This document shows positions 16,323 to 27,935 of a stretch of DNA of 64,000 nt, in pieces (position 1 is the first letter of the stretch; every line of letters begins with the position of its first letter). The notes under the pieces are model-generated. The model made no database searches. It had not been told where the DNA came from and saw only the letters and a program-made list of their open reading frames with translations. Location of the stretch: NCBI GenBank assembly GCA_020248915.1, contig JADCGP010000014.1, forward strand, positions 124,001 through 188,000, in the 5' to 3' direction. The DNA comes from Rubrivivax sp. (GTDB lineage: Bacteria > Pseudomonadota > Gammaproteobacteria > Burkholderiales > Burkholderiaceae_C). The position numbers and the translations under genes were made by a program.

Positions 16323-17434
16323 GGGGCCGCCCCTGCCGTCAGCCCGTCGGCGCGCTGCCGCCGCCATGGGGGCGCCACGGTCGCGTGGTCGCGCCACCAG
16401 ATCAGGAGCAATGCCAGGGCCAGGGCCGCGCCGTGCACGCCGAACAGCGCCGAGGCCATAGACAGCCGGCCGCCAGCCACCCACGCCTGCGCCAGGTTGA
16501 TCAGGTTGTAGTAGATGGCGAACGCGAGCAGTGCGAACAGCAGGTTCCAGTTGCTGGCCCGGCGCGGGTTGGTCGCCGCCAGTCCGATGCCCAGCAGCAG
16601 CAGGTTGGCGGCTCCCAGCAGCAGGCCGATCCGCCACGCCAGCTCGCCCTGGTGGCGCGGGGTAGGGTCGAGCATCAGGTCGATCGTGGCCACGGTGCGC
16701 GGCGGCCGCTGCTCAGCCTCGCGCAGCGCCTTCTCGTCGACCAGCACCCGATAGCTGTCGAAGCTCGAAAGCGTGCGGGCGCCGGTGTCCGACAGCGACT
16801 CGTTGCGCTGGCCGCGCTCGAGTACGAGGTAACGGCCGTCGGCGCTGCGCTCCAGGCGGCCGGCGCGCGCTGACGTCACCGCCTCACCGCGCTCGTTCTG
16901 GGTCAGGATGAACACGTTGCGCGCGTTGATGCCGTCGGCCCCCTCGCGCTCGACGAAGAACACGCGTCGCCCGTCGCTGCTGCTCTGGAACACCCCCGGC
17001 GCGACCCGGGCCAGGTCGCTCCGCTGCTGGTAGCGGTCGCGCAGCTCGAGGCTGTTGCGGTTACCCCAGGGCCAGGCGAACAGCAGCAGCAGCGCGACGA
17101 CCAGCAGCACCGGCCATGTCGTGCGCAGCACCGGCCGCACGAACCGCGACAGGCCCACGCCGCTGGCGAACCAGATCGCCATTTCGCTGTCGCGGTACAT
17201 GCGGCCGAGCGTGAGCACGACGCTGACGAAGAGCGACAGCGCCAGCATCGTCGGCAGGTGCCCGAGCGCCACGTAGCCGAGCAGCAGCACGACGTCCTGG
17301 GGCGCGACCGCGCCGCTGGCGGCCTGTCCGATCGTGCGGATCAGGAACATCGTCAGCACGATCGTCAGGATGACCACCAGCGTCGCGCCGAAGCTCCTGG
17401 CGAGCTCTCGGCGCACGGTCGAATCGAATAACAT
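16319..17434 (-). CDS. lptF: LPS export ABC transporter permease LptF
   Basis: A 371-residue partner of LptG with the same plan: helices near 15-35 and 50-110, a periplasmic domain, and a C-terminal membrane bundle (IGLLLGAANLLLLGIGLAA; LALALLLIWW). EMAIWFASGVGL is the cytoplasmic coupling helix that meets LptB. MLFDSTVRREL at ATG 17434 is the typical LptF N-terminus; an in-frame ATG at 17479 would add an Arg-rich stretch. It is divergent from pepA across 59 bases, an arrangement conserved in many proteobacteria. lptB and lptA are not in the window. Confidence 0.95.
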   Translation of the reverse strand: MLFDSTVRRELARSFGATLVVILTIVLTMFLIRTIGQAASGAVAPQDVVLLLGYVALGHLPTMLALSLFVSVVLTLGRMYRDSEMAIWFASGVGLSRFVRPVLRTTWPVLLVVALLLLFAWPWGNRNSLELRDRYQQRSDLARVAPGVFQSSSDGRRVFFVEREGADGINARNVFILTQNERGEAVTSARAGRLERSADGRYLVLERGQRNESLSDTGARTLSSFDSYRVLVDEKALREAEQRPPRTVATIDLMLDPTPRHQGELAWRIGLLLGAANLLLLGIGLAATNPRRASNWNLLFALLAFAIYYNLINLAQAWVAGGRLSMASALFGVHGAALALALLLIWWRDHATVAPPWRRQRADGLTAGAAP

Positions 17435-17493
17435 TCTGCGCCTTCTTCCAGGCCGACCGGGTCCGATACCCGGCGTCATTACCGGGTGGAATT

Positions 17494-18951
17494 ATGGACT
17501 TCGGAACTCTGGTGCCGGGCAAGGCCGGCCTGTCGGGTGTGGCGGCCGATGCGCTGCTCTTGGTCGTGGTCGGCGACGCGGCTGGCAGCGGGGTCGACGA
17601 CCCCCTGGGCAAGGCCCTGAAGGCTGCGCTGGCCGACGGTGACTTCACGCCCAAGGCCGGGCAGGTGCTCTACCTGCATCGCGTGGCCGGGGTCAAGGCC
17701 GGTCGCGTGGCGCTCGCCTGGGCGCCCGACGCCACGCCGAAGGCGCTGCGCCGGGCCGTGGCCGGCGGCGTGGCGGTCCTCAAGGGCGGTGGCACCCGTC
17801 ACCTCGCCGTGGCGGTGGCCGGCGGCGAACTCGGAGCGGCCCAGGCCGAGGCCGTGGTGTCCGCGGTGACGGACGCGACCTACCTGTACCGGGCCACCAA
17901 GCCGAGCGTGGGGGAAGACCCGAAGCTGGCGCGCACGAGCGTGGTCTGCGCCCGGGGCGACGAGAAGTCGGTCGTGAGCGGCCTGGCGCGCGGCCAGGCC
18001 ATCGCCGCCGGCGTGCGGCTGGCGCGCGAGTGCGCGAACCGCCCCGGCAACGTCTGCACCCCCGGCTACCTGGCGGGCGAGGCCCGCAAGCTCGGCAAGG
18101 AGCACGGCCTGAAGGTCGAGGTCCTCGACCGCAAGGACTGCACCAAGCTCGGGATGGGCGCGTTCATGGCCGTGGCCCAGGGCTCGGAAGAGCCCCCCGT
18201 GTTCATCGTCGCCCGCTACCAGGGCGCCGGTCGCGACGTTCCGCCGCTGGTTCTGGTGGGCAAGGGCATCACGTTCGACAGCGGCGGCATCTCGATCAAG
18301 CCGGCAGCCGAGATGGACGAGATGAAGTTCGACATGGGCGGTGCGGCCAGCGTGCTGGGCACGCTGAAGGCGGTGGCGGCGCTGGGCGCCCGCGTCAACC
18401 TCATCGGTCTGATCCCGGCCTGCGAGAACCTGCCGGGCGGCCGTGCGGTCAAGCCGGGCGACGTCGTCACCAGCCTGTCCGGACAGACGATCGAGATCCT
18501 GAACACCGATGCCGAGGGGCGCCTGATCCTGTGCGATGCGCTGACCTATGCCGAGCGCTTCAAGCCGGCGGCGGTGGTCGACATCGCCACGCTGACCGGC
18601 GCCTGCATGATCGCGCTCGGCCACCACCGCTCGGGCCTTTTCACCCCGGACGACGCGCTGGCCGCCGAACTGCTGGCCGCGGGCGATGCCGCCCACGACC
18701 CGGCCTGGCGCATGCCGGTGGACGACGAGTACGACGAGGCGCTGAAGTCCAACTTCGCCGACATGGCCAACGTCGGCCCGCGGGCCGGCGGCGCGATCAC
18801 CGCGGCGATGTTCCTCAAGCGCTTCGTCGCGCGCCAGCGTTGGGCGCACCTGGACATTGCCGGCACGGCCTGGCGGTCTGGCGCCGCCAAGGGTGCCACC
18901 GGCCGGCCGGTCGGGCTGCTCGCGCACTGGGTGCTTTCGCACGCCGGCTGA
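17494..18951 (+). CDS. pepA: Leucyl aminopeptidase PepA (M17)
   Basis: A 485-residue cytosolic aminopeptidase that removes N-terminal residues with two metal ions. The C-terminal catalytic domain carries VGKGITFDSGGISIKP (about 256-271), DMGGAASVLG and NTDAEGRLILCDALTY (about 336-351), which supply the metal ligands and the catalytic Lys and Arg. The N-terminal domain is the usual divergent M17 domain. In E. coli PepA also binds DNA in Xer recombination and carAB control. ATG 17494 follows GGTGGA. A second, more divergent M17 gene lies at 32335. Confidence 0.96.
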   Translation: MDFGTLVPGKAGLSGVAADALLLVVVGDAAGSGVDDPLGKALKAALADGDFTPKAGQVLYLHRVAGVKAGRVALAWAPDATPKALRRAVAGGVAVLKGGGTRHLAVAVAGGELGAAQAEAVVSAVTDATYLYRATKPSVGEDPKLARTSVVCARGDEKSVVSGLARGQAIAAGVRLARECANRPGNVCTPGYLAGEARKLGKEHGLKVEVLDRKDCTKLGMGAFMAVAQGSEEPPVFIVARYQGAGRDVPPLVLVGKGITFDSGGISIKPAAEMDEMKFDMGGAASVLGTLKAVAALGARVNLIGLIPACENLPGGRAVKPGDVVTSLSGQTIEILNTDAEGRLILCDALTYAERFKPAAVVDIATLTGACMIALGHHRSGLFTPDDALAAELLAAGDAAHDPAWRMPVDDEYDEALKSNFADMANVGPRAGGAITAAMFLKRFVARQRWAHLDIAGTAWRSGAAKGATGRPVGLLAHWVLSHAG

Positions 18952-18994
18952 TGGCCGGCCGCGGCCGCGCCGTCGCCAGCGAAGGCTCCTTGCC

Positions 18995-19426
18995 GTGATC
19001 CGCGAGGTCGAGTTCCACACCGGCGTCGAGGCGCCCGTGGCCTTTGCGTGCCGGCTGCTGCGCAAAGCGGTGCGCGCGGGTGCGGCGCTGGCGTGCACTG
19101 CCGAGCCCGCGGTGCTAGACGAACTCGACCGCGCGCTGTGGACCTTCGAGGAGCGCGATTTCGTGCCGCACGTCCGCATGCCGGGCGCGCGACCGGAGGT
19201 GGCGGCCCGCACACCGGTCTGGCTGTGCGGCGGCGACCCGGCGCCGGCGGCGGGGCGGGTCCTGGTCAACCTGGGTGCCGGCGTGCCCGGGCAGCCGGAG
19301 CACTTCGCGCGGCTGATCGAGATCGTCGGTGCCCAGGAAGGTCTCGCCACGGCGGGGCGTGAACGTTGGCGTCACTACCGGCAATTGGGGCTCGAGGTGC
19401 GCCACCACGGGCCGGCGCGCGGCTGA
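18995..19426 (+). CDS. holC: DNA polymerase III chi subunit HolC
   Basis: A 143-residue protein matching HolC: EVEFHTGVE at the N-terminus, then CRLLRKAVRAGAALACTAEP, LWTFEERDFVPH and the C-terminal RFxxYRQLG-type end, here RWRHYRQLGLEVRHH. HolC links the clamp-loader (via HolD) to single-strand-binding protein. The start is a GTG at 18995 with AAGG upstream; an in-frame ATG at 18857 lies inside pepA and gives a non-homologous extension. pepA-holC is a common neighbour pair, often followed by valS, which is absent here. Confidence 0.9.
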   Translation: MIREVEFHTGVEAPVAFACRLLRKAVRAGAALACTAEPAVLDELDRALWTFEERDFVPHVRMPGARPEVAARTPVWLCGGDPAPAAGRVLVNLGAGVPGQPEHFARLIEIVGAQEGLATAGRERWRHYRQLGLEVRHHGPARG

Positions 19427-19557
19427 GCCCGGCCGCCACTGGCCATCCCGAAGACCCTGTCGGCCGTCGGGTCTGCCGGCGCGTTCGGGGGCCTGGCAGG
19501 CACGCCATCGGCGAGTCCGTGCTCCGGCCGCGGCCCGCGCGGGCTGGAAAGACCCGC

Positions 19558-19586
19558 TTGGGACGCGTGGCCTTTTCGGTTATCGT
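19558..19586 (+). promoter_or_regulatory. Candidate sigma-70 promoter of the binding-protein gene
   Basis: TTGGGA (19558-19563), 17 bases, then TATCGT (19581-19586), each matching four of six consensus positions. It would give a leader of about 60 bases that includes the Shine-Dalgarno CGGAGG before ATG 19655. Confidence 0.35.
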
Positions 19587-19654
19587 CCCGCGCCGTTCCG
19601 GCCCCTTCTTTCCCGGTTCGTCGAACCAGACAACATCCACTCGGAGGTATCTGC

Positions 19655-20797
19655 ATGCAACTCAAGCTCAAGCTGCTCGCCGGTGTCGCGGCCCTCGCCG
19701 TCGGCGGCGCGGTGTACGCCCAGGACCTGGTCGTCAAGATCGGCCACGTCGCCCCGACCAGCGGCGCGATCGCCCACCTCGGCAAGGACAACGAGAACGG
19801 CGCCCGTCTGGCGATCAAGGACCTGAACGCCAAGGGCGTGACCATCGGCGGACGCAAGGCCCGCTTCGAACTGCTCGCCGAAGACGACGCAGCCGACCCG
19901 AAGCAGGGCACGGCCGCGGCGCAGAAGCTGGTGGACAGCAAGGTCAACGGCGTCGTCGGCCACCTGAACAGCGGGACGTCGATCCCGGCCTCGAAGATCT
20001 ACAGCGACGCCGGCATCCCGCAGATCAGCCCCTCCGCCACCAACCCGCGCTTCACCCGCCAGGGCTACAAGACCACGTTCCGGGTCGTCGCCGACGACGT
20101 GCACCTGGGCGGCACGCTGGGCCGTTACGCGGTCGAGCAGGTCAAGGGCAAGCGGATCGCCGTCATCGACGACCGCACCGCCTACGGGCAGGGCGTTGCC
20201 GACGAGTTCGAGAAGGGCGTCAAGGGCAAGGGCGGCACGATCGTCGGCCGTGAGTTCACCAACGACAAGGCCACCGACTTCACCGCCATCCTGACCAGCC
20301 TGAAGGCCAAGAACCCCGACGTGGTGTTCTTCGGCGGCATGGACGCCGTCGCCGGTCCGATGATGCGCCAGATGAAGCAGCTGGGCATCAACGCCAAGTT
20401 CATGGGTGGCGACGGCATCTGCTCCAGTGAGCTGCCCAAGCTGGCCGCCGGCGCGATGGCCGACGGCCAGGTGGTGTGCGCCGAGGCCGGCGGTGTCGAG
20501 GGCGCGGCCAAGAAGTCGATGGAAGACTTCGGCAAGCGCTTCAAGGCCGAGTTCGGCGCCGACGTGCAGGTCTACGCGCCTTACGTCTACGACGCGGTCA
20601 ACGTGATGGTCGACGCCATGGTCAAGGCTGGCTCCGCCGATCCGGCCAAGTACCTGCCGGTGCTGGCCAAGACCAGCGGCTTCAAGGGCGTCACCGGCAC
20701 GATCGCCTTCGACGAGAAGGGTGACATCAAGAACGGCGCGCTGACCCTCTACACCTACAAGGGCGGCAAGCGCGACCAGATCGCGGTCGTGCGCTGA
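19655..20797 (+). CDS. livK: Branched-chain amino-acid-type ABC transporter binding protein
   Basis: A 380-residue periplasmic binding protein with a clear signal peptide (MQLKLKLLAGVAALAVGGAV, cleaved after VYA). The mature part has the LivK/LivJ pattern: VVKIGHVAPTSGAIAHLGKDNENGARL, the hinge-pocket segment GHLNSGTSIPASKIYSDAGIPQISPSATNP, and DDRTAYGQGVADEF. It delivers leucine/isoleucine/valine or similar ligands to a LivHMGF complex. Strong Shine-Dalgarno CGGAGG. It is a single-gene unit with its own terminator. The best partner is the livHMGF set at 28.1-31.7 kb, 7 kb away. The ligand is inferred from the family only. Confidence 0.9.
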   Translation: MQLKLKLLAGVAALAVGGAVYAQDLVVKIGHVAPTSGAIAHLGKDNENGARLAIKDLNAKGVTIGGRKARFELLAEDDAADPKQGTAAAQKLVDSKVNGVVGHLNSGTSIPASKIYSDAGIPQISPSATNPRFTRQGYKTTFRVVADDVHLGGTLGRYAVEQVKGKRIAVIDDRTAYGQGVADEFEKGVKGKGGTIVGREFTNDKATDFTAILTSLKAKNPDVVFFGGMDAVAGPMMRQMKQLGINAKFMGGDGICSSELPKLAAGAMADGQVVCAEAGGVEGAAKKSMEDFGKRFKAEFGADVQVYAPYVYDAVNVMVDAMVKAGSADPAKYLPVLAKTSGFKGVTGTIAFDEKGDIKNGALTLYTYKGGKRDQIAVVR

Positions 20798-20852
20798 CCG
20801 GGCGCGCCGCAACGCCGGCCTGCCGCCTCCGGGCGGCTGTCGCCGGACCAAG

Positions 20853-20884
20853 GAAGGGGCCCTCCGGGGCCCCTTCTTCATTGG
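20853..20884 (+). terminator. Rho-independent-type terminator after livK
   Basis: The arms GAAGGGGCC and GGCCCCTTC form a perfect stem of at least nine base pairs around a six-base loop, followed by TTCATT. It starts 55 bases after the livK stop. The short T-tract makes it moderate rather than strong. Confidence 0.65.
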
Positions 20885-21025
20885 CGCGCGACCTCGTTGC
20901 GTCCGCGGTGCCCATCGTGCCCGTGGCGCATGTGGTGGCGGACCCGGCGCACCCGCCGCGGCTGGCCCCGACTTGCGACGCCGGGGAGGAGGCGGCCTCG
21001 CGGTGGGGGAGGGGCCACAAGCGGC

Positions 21026-21048
21026 GAACCCGCCTCGAGGGCGGGTTC
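21026..21048 (-). terminator. Hairpin downstream of rpmG
   Basis: A perfect 9-bp stem GAACCCGCC/GGCGGGTTC with a 5-base loop lies about 40 bases past the rpmG stop in the direction of rpmB-rpmG transcription. No U-run follows, so it may be a transcript-stabilising end or a weak terminator. Confidence 0.45.
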
Positions 21049-21088
21049 ACGTATACGAACTGTCCGGGCCGCCAGGGCCCGCGACGAC

Positions 21089-21259
21089 CTACTTCAGCTT
21101 CACTTCCTTGTACAGGACGTGCTTGCGCGCCCTGGGATCGAACTTCAGGAACTCGAGCTTCTCCGGCGTGGTCTTCTTGTTCTTACTCGTCGTGTAGAAG
21201 TGTCCGGTGCCGGCTGTCGACTCCAGCTTGATCTTCTCGCGTCCGCCTTTGCTGGCCAT
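21089..21259 (-). CDS. rpmG: 50S ribosomal protein L33
   Basis: Translating the minus strand gives 56 residues beginning [17 protein letters not shown] and ending [12 protein letters not shown], the standard bacterial L33. It has [19 protein letters not shown] in the middle and none of the zinc cysteines, so this is the C-minus form. L33 sits near the ribosomal E site. An AGGAG-type sequence (complement of CTCCT at 21266-21270) precedes the ATG. It follows rpmB by 34 bases on the same strand, the common rpmB-rpmG pair. Confidence 0.97.
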   Translation of the reverse strand: MASKGGREKIKLESTAGTGHFYTTSKNKKTTPEKLEFLKFDPRARKHVLYKEVKLK

Positions 21260-21293
21260 GGTGTTCTCCTGCGTTGGGTTCCCGGGTCCCGGG

Positions 21294-21527
21294 TCAGAGC
21301 GCGCCCTTGGCGCGCAGGTCGGCGACGACCTGGTCGATGCCGACCTTGTCGATCAGCCGCAGCGCGGCGTTGGTGATGCGCAGGCGGACCCAGCGGTTCT
21401 CGCTCTCGACCCAGAAGCGGCGGTACTGCAGGTTGGGCAGGAAGCGGCGCTTGGTCTTGTTATTGGCGTGGGAGACGTTGTTGCCCACCATGGGGCGCTT
21501 GCCCGTGACTTGACAGACGCGTGCCAT
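21294..21527 (-). CDS. rpmB: 50S ribosomal protein L28
   Basis: A 77-residue protein starting [20 protein letters not shown], then [21 protein letters not shown], which is the canonical L28. The start is the ATG at 21527; a longer in-frame start at 21578 would overlap the predicted promoter leader. It is first in the rpmB-rpmG unit, with a TATACT -10 candidate about 60 bases upstream just after the trxB stop. Confidence 0.97.
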   Translation of the reverse strand: MARVCQVTGKRPMVGNNVSHANNKTKRRFLPNLQYRRFWVESENRWVRLRITNAALRLIDKVGIDQVVADLRAKGAL

Positions 21528-21586
21528 CGAAGCACTCCAGCGAGTTGTGTGCCTCCGGGCAGGCTGCCCGTCCGGCAAAGCTTTGA

Positions 21587-21592
21587 AGTATA
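21587..21592 (-). promoter_or_regulatory. -10 box TATACT of rpmB-rpmG
   Basis: On the minus strand TATACT matches five of six bases of the -10 consensus and lies 59 bases before the rpmB start, just beyond the trxB stop. I see no good -35 box. Its leader would contain the small hairpin CGGGCA/TGCCCG near 21557-21571. Confidence 0.4.
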
Positions 21593-21620
21593 GCCCAAGC
21601 CCCGGATCTGGGCCGCCGAC

Positions 21621-23467
<1,847 letters not shown>

Positions 23468-23550
23468 TGCGAGCCCGGCCCCGGCGCGCGACCGACGCGA
23501 GTCGGGGGCCTGCTCGGCAGGGGCGGCGGAGACGCCTGACGCAGAGCGGC

Positions 23551-23556
23551 GACAAT
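23551..23556 (+). promoter_or_regulatory. -10-like hexamer GACAAT before ftsK
   Basis: GACAAT ends seven bases before the ftsK ATG at 23564, so transcription would begin at the start codon. There is no Shine-Dalgarno in between and no clear -35 box. Confidence 0.35.
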
Positions 23557-23563
23557 CGCCGGC

Positions 23564-25879
23564 ATGGCATTCCCGCTCGGTTCGCTGCAGGGGCAGGGCG
23601 CCGCTGCACCCGTCGCCGGGCCCCCCGCGTGGCGCAGCAAGGCGCTGCTGTTCGCGTGCGGCCTGCTCTGGCTGCTCTTCGTGCTGGCGCTGCTCACCCA
23701 CCACGGCGGCGACGCCGCCTTCACGACCTCGGGCGGCGGGCAGCCGCTGCGCAACAAGGTGGGCGCGCTCGGTGCGCACGTCGCCGATGCCGCCTACTTT
23801 CTGTTCGGCTATTCGGCCTGGTGGCTGGTGCCGGTGGCCGCGCGGGCTTGGCTGGCCGGCCTGGCACGGCTGCTGCGGGGGGAGTCCGGGCAGGCGCGCC
23901 CGCCGCGCTGGCCCTTGTGGGTCGGCCTGGTGATGCTGCTCGCGGCCAGCTGCGCGCTCGAGTACACGCGCCTGTACCGCTGGGAGGCCGGGCTGCCTGG
24001 GCACGCGGGCGGCGTCGCCGGCTTCCTGCTGGGCGGCCTGTCGATGCGCTGGCTCGGGTTCGCGGGCTCCGGCGTGCTGTGGATCGCGCTGCTGGTCGCC
24101 GGGTCGTCGATGGCGTTGCGCTTCTCGTGGCTGCGGCTGGCCGAGTGGATCGGCGGCGGCGTCGACGCGCTGCGCGCGCGGCGCAGCGAAGCGCGTGACG
24201 CCGCCGAAGACCGGCGGCTGGGCGCCAGGGCCGCGCGCGAGCGCGAGCAGCAGTTCGAGGAGTCGCGCCAGGAGGAGATCGTCGTGCCGCCGCTGGTGAT
24301 CGACACGCCGGTGGTCGAGGTGGCGCTCTCGCAGCGCGTGGCCCGCGAGCGACAGCAGCCGCTGTTCGTCGAGCTGGCCGACACGCGGCTGCCGCAGGTC
24401 GACCTGCTGGACGCGGCGGCGGCCAGCCGCGAACCGCCCGTGGCGCCGGAGTCCCTCGAGATGACCTCGCGCCTGATCGAGAAGAAGCTCAAGGACTTCG
24501 GGGTCGAGGTCCACGTCGTCGCGGCGTCGCCGGGGCCGGTGATCACGCGCTACGAGATCGAGCCGGCCACCGGCGTCAAGGGCGCGCAGATCGTCAACCT
24601 GGCGCGCGATCTGGCGCGCTCGCTGTCGCTGGTCAGCATCCGCGTGGTCGAGGTCGTGCCCGGGCGGACGACGATGGCCCTCGAGCTGCCCAATGCGCGC
24701 AGGCAGACGATCCGCCTGTCGGAGATCCTCGGCTCGGAGACCTACAACGCCTCGGGCTCGCTGCTGACGATGGGGCTGGGCAAGGACATCGTCGGCAACC
24801 CCTTCGTCGCTGACCTGGCCAAGATGCCGCACTGCCTGGTGGCCGGCACCACCGGCTCGGGCAAGAGCGTCGGCATCAACGCGATGATCCTGAGCCTGCT
24901 CTACAAGGCCGAGGCGCGCGACGTGCGTCTGATCCTGATCGACCCGAAGATGCTGGAGCTCAGCGTCTACGAGGGCATCCCGCACCTGCTCGCGCCGGTG
25001 GTCACCGACATGAAGCAGGCGGCCAACGCGCTGGCCTGGTGCGTGGGGGAGATGGAGCGGCGCTACCGGCTGATGAGCCGGCTCGGGGTGCGCAACCTCG
25101 CCGGCTACAACCGGCGGATCGCCGAGGCCGCCGAGCGCGGCGAGCCGGTGGCCAACCCCTTCAGCCTGACGCCCGAGCAGCCCGAGCCGCTCGACCGGCT
25201 GCCCCAGATCGTCGTCGTCATCGACGAGCTCGCCGACCTGATGATGGTGGTCGGCAAGAAGATCGAGGAGCTGATCGCCCGGCTGGCGCAGAAGGCGCGT
25301 GCCGCTGGCATCCACCTGATCCTGGCCACGCAGCGGCCGAGCGTGGACGTCATCACCGGCCTGATCAAGGCCAACATCCCCACCCGGTTGAGCTTCCAGG
25401 TGTCGAGCAAGATCGACAGCCGCACGATCCTCGACCAGATGGGGGCCGAGGCGCTGCTTGGCCAGGGCGACATGCTCTACCTGTCCGCGCCCACCGGCGT
25501 GCCGTCGCCCACCCGCGTGCACGGCGCCTTCGTCAGCGACGAGGAGGTGCACCGTGTCGTGCAGTACCTCAAGATCCAGGGCGAGCCGAACTACGTCGAC
25601 GGCGTCCTCGAGGGGGGCGTGGTCGATGGCGACGCCCCGGACGGCGCCGCGCAGGCCGACGGCGCCGCGGGTGGCGGCGAGGGCGACGCGCTGTACGACC
25701 AGGCGGTGGCGGTCGTGCTGCAGCACCGCCGGGCGTCGATCTCGCTGGTGCAGCGCCACCTGCGCATCGGCTACAACCGTGCCGCGCGGATGCTGGAACA
25801 AATGGAGCAGGCCGGACTCGTATCGCCCATGGCGAGCAACGGCAACCGGGACATCCTGGTCCCGAAGCGGGACGAATGA
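23564..25879 (+). CDS. ftsK: DNA translocase FtsK
   Basis: A 771-residue septal DNA pump that clears the chromosome from the division site and activates XerCD at dif. Four membrane segments occupy roughly residues 25-190 ([45 protein letters not shown]). A short linker, then the motor: Walker [10 protein letters not shown] (about 429-437), [16 protein letters not shown] and Walker [16 protein letters not shown]. The C-terminal gamma winged helix that reads KOPS sequences is present ([33 protein letters not shown]). The linker is short compared with E. coli FtsK. The stop overlaps the lolA start (ATGA). Confidence 0.97.
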   Translation: MAFPLGSLQGQGAAAPVAGPPAWRSKALLFACGLLWLLFVLALLTHHGGDAAFTTSGGGQPLRNKVGALGAHVADAAYFLFGYSAWWLVPVAARAWLAGLARLLRGESGQARPPRWPLWVGLVMLLAASCALEYTRLYRWEAGLPGHAGGVAGFLLGGLSMRWLGFAGSGVLWIALLVAGSSMALRFSWLRLAEWIGGGVDALRARRSEARDAAEDRRLGARAAREREQQFEESRQEEIVVPPLVIDTPVVEVALSQRVARERQQPLFVELADTRLPQVDLLDAAAASREPPVAPESLEMTSRLIEKKLKDFGVEVHVVAASPGPVITRYEIEPATGVKGAQIVNLARDLARSLSLVSIRVVEVVPGRTTMALELPNARRQTIRLSEILGSETYNASGSLLTMGLGKDIVGNPFVADLAKMPHCLVAGTTGSGKSVGINAMILSLLYKAEARDVRLILIDPKMLELSVYEGIPHLLAPVVTDMKQAANALAWCVGEMERRYRLMSRLGVRNLAGYNRRIAEAAERGEPVANPFSLTPEQPEPLDRLPQIVVVIDELADLMMVVGKKIEELIARLAQKARAAGIHLILATQRPSVDVITGLIKANIPTRLSFQVSSKIDSRTILDQMGAEALLGQGDMLYLSAPTGVPSPTRVHGAFVSDEEVHRVVQYLKIQGEPNYVDGVLEGGVVDGDAPDGAAQADGAAGGGEGDALYDQAVAVVLQHRRASISLVQRHLRIGYNRAARMLEQMEQAGLVSPMASNGNRDILVPKRDE

Positions 25880-26505
25880 GGCCGGCGCTGCTGCGGGCGT
25901 GCGTGGCTGCGGCCGGCATCGCGCTGGGCGCGGCCGCCGGGCCGCTGCGCGCCGACGGTGTCGAGCAACTGCGCGAGTTCGCGCGCGACGTCCGCAGCGG
26001 CCAGGCGAGCTTCACGCAGACCGTGACCTCGGCCGACGGGCAGCGGCGCAAGGTGTCCTCCGGCCAGTTCGAGTTCCAGCGCCCGAACCGTTTCCGCTTC
26101 GCCTACACCAGGCCGTTCGAGCAGCTGATCGTGGCCGACGGCCAGAAGGTCTGGATCTACGACGCCGACCTGAACCAGGCGAGCTCGCGCGCGCTCGGGC
26201 AGGCGCTGGGCGCCACGCCGGCCGCGCTGCTGGCCGGCGGATCGCTCGAGGCCGACTTCACGCTGGCCGCGGACGCGTCCCGCGACGGCCTGACCTGGGT
26301 GCGGGCGACGCCCAAGGCCAGGGACGGTCCGTTCCGCGAGCTGCGCGTCGGCTTCCGCGGCCGGGACCTGGCCGCGGTGGAGGTGACCGACGCCTTCGGC
26401 CAGCGCTCGCTGCTGCAGTTCGGCGCGTTCACGGTCAACGCCGTGCTGCCGGCGGAGCGCTTCCGCTTCGTGCCGCCGGCCGGCGCCGAGGTGGTCGAGC
26501 AGTAG
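25876..26505 (+). CDS. lolA: Outer-membrane lipoprotein carrier LolA
   Basis: A 209-residue periplasmic chaperone that takes lipoproteins from LolCDE to LolB. A signal peptide ([20 protein letters not shown], cleaved near LRA-D) is followed by the LolA barrel: [53 protein letters not shown], and [14 protein letters not shown]. The ATG overlaps the ftsK stop by four bases, so the two are probably translated together. The ftsK-lolA-rarA order is widespread. Confidence 0.95.
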   Translation: MRPALLRACVAAAGIALGAAAGPLRADGVEQLREFARDVRSGQASFTQTVTSADGQRRKVSSGQFEFQRPNRFRFAYTRPFEQLIVADGQKVWIYDADLNQASSRALGQALGATPAALLAGGSLEADFTLAADASRDGLTWVRATPKARDGPFRELRVGFRGRDLAAVEVTDAFGQRSLLQFGAFTVNAVLPAERFRFVPPAGAEVVEQ

Positions 26506-26517
26506 GGCGCGACGCCC

Positions 26518-27900
26518 ATGGCCGCAAGCGCCCAGGAGTCGCTGTTCGACGCCGCCCCCGTCGCCGGGCCGCAGGCGGCGCCCGCCGGCGCCCCGCTGGC
26601 AGAGCGGCTGCGTCCGCAGCACCTGGACGAGGTGATCGGGCAGCCGGACCTGCTCGGCCCGGGCCGACCGTTGCGCGTGGCGCTGGAGAGCGGGCACGTC
26701 CCGTCGATGATCCTCTGGGGGCCGCCCGGCACCGGCAAGACCACGCTGGCGCGGCTGCTGGCGCGCGCCACCGGCGCGCACCTGGTCGTGCTGTCGGCGG
26801 TGCTGGCCGGCGTCAAGGACATCCGCGACGCGGTCGAGCAGGCCGAGGCGCAGCGCGCCCGGGGCCGCCCTACCGTGGTGTTCGTCGACGAGGTACACCG
26901 CTTCAACAAGGCGCAGCAGGACGCGTTCCTGCCGCACGTCGAGTCGGGCCTGTTCACGTTCATCGGCGCGACCACCGAGAACCCGGCGTTCGAGGTCAAT
27001 TCGGCGCTGCTGTCGCGCGCGGCCGTGCACGTGCTGCAGCCGCTGGCCGACGCCGACCTGGCGACGCTGCTCGAGCGCGCCCGCGCCGCGCTGCAGGCGC
27101 CGCCCTTCACCGAAGCGGCCCGCGAGCGCCTGGTCGCGCACGCCGACGGCGACGCGCGCCGGCTGCTCAACGCGGTGGACGCCGTGGTGCAGGCGCATGC
27201 CGGCCACGGACCGGTCGACGAGGCGGCGCTCGAACGCGCGCTCGGCCGCCTGCAGCGGCGCGGCGACAAGGGCGGCGACATCTTCTACGACCTGATCTCG
27301 GCACTGCACAAGTCGGTGCGCGGCAGCGACCCCGACGCGGCGCTGTACTGGCTGGCCCGGATGCTCGACGCCGGGGTGGACCCGCGCTATGCCGCGCGTC
27401 GTATCGTGCGCATGGCCAGCGAGGACATCGGGCTGGCCGACCCGCGCGGCCTGCGCCTGGCCCTCGATGCCGCCGAGGTCTACGAGCGGCTCGGCTCGCC
27501 GGAGGGCGAGCTCGCGCTTGCCGAGGCCGTGGTCTACCTGGCCGTGGCGCCCAAGTCGAACGCGGTCTACGCGGCCTGGGGGGCCGTGCGCGCCGTGGTG
27601 CAGCGCGAAGGCACCCGTCCGGTGCCGATGCACCTGCGCAACGCGCCGACGAAGCTGGCCAAGTCGCTCGGCCACGGGGCCGGCTACCGCTATGCGCACG
27701 ACGAGGCCCAGGGCTACGCGGCCGGCGAGCGCTACCTGCCCGATGGGGTCGCACCCGGGCCGTGGTACGTGCCGAGCGGCCGCGGCCTCGAGGCGCGCAT
27801 CGCCGAGCGCCTGGCGCAGCTGCGCGCGCTCGACGCGGCGGATACGCCGTCGCGCGCGCCTGGCGACGAGCCCTCGGTGCCGCCGCCGGCTCCGGGCTGA
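26518..27900 (+). CDS. rarA: Replication-associated recombination protein RarA (MgsA)
   Basis: A 460-residue AAA+ clamp-loader-like ATPase acting at stalled forks. Walker A GPPGTGKTTLARLLA (about 68-82), Walker B VVFVDEVHRFNKAQQDAFLP, sensor 1 FIGATTENPAFEVNSALLSRA, and the C-terminal tetramer domain (DPRYAARRIVRMASEDIGLADP, GAGYRYAHDEAQGYAAG). The length fits the family. It begins 12 bases after the lolA stop, completing ftsK-lolA-rarA. A GC-rich inverted repeat 36 bases after the stop may end the transcript. Confidence 0.96.
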   Translation: MAASAQESLFDAAPVAGPQAAPAGAPLAERLRPQHLDEVIGQPDLLGPGRPLRVALESGHVPSMILWGPPGTGKTTLARLLARATGAHLVVLSAVLAGVKDIRDAVEQAEAQRARGRPTVVFVDEVHRFNKAQQDAFLPHVESGLFTFIGATTENPAFEVNSALLSRAAVHVLQPLADADLATLLERARAALQAPPFTEAARERLVAHADGDARRLLNAVDAVVQAHAGHGPVDEAALERALGRLQRRGDKGGDIFYDLISALHKSVRGSDPDAALYWLARMLDAGVDPRYAARRIVRMASEDIGLADPRGLRLALDAAEVYERLGSPEGELALAEAVVYLAVAPKSNAVYAAWGAVRAVVQREGTRPVPMHLRNAPTKLAKSLGHGAGYRYAHDEAQGYAAGERYLPDGVAPGPWYVPSGRGLEARIAERLAQLRALDAADTPSRAPGDEPSVPPPAPG

Positions 27901-27935
27901 CCGGCGGCCGCGGCCCGGCGCGACCCTCGCTGCTG

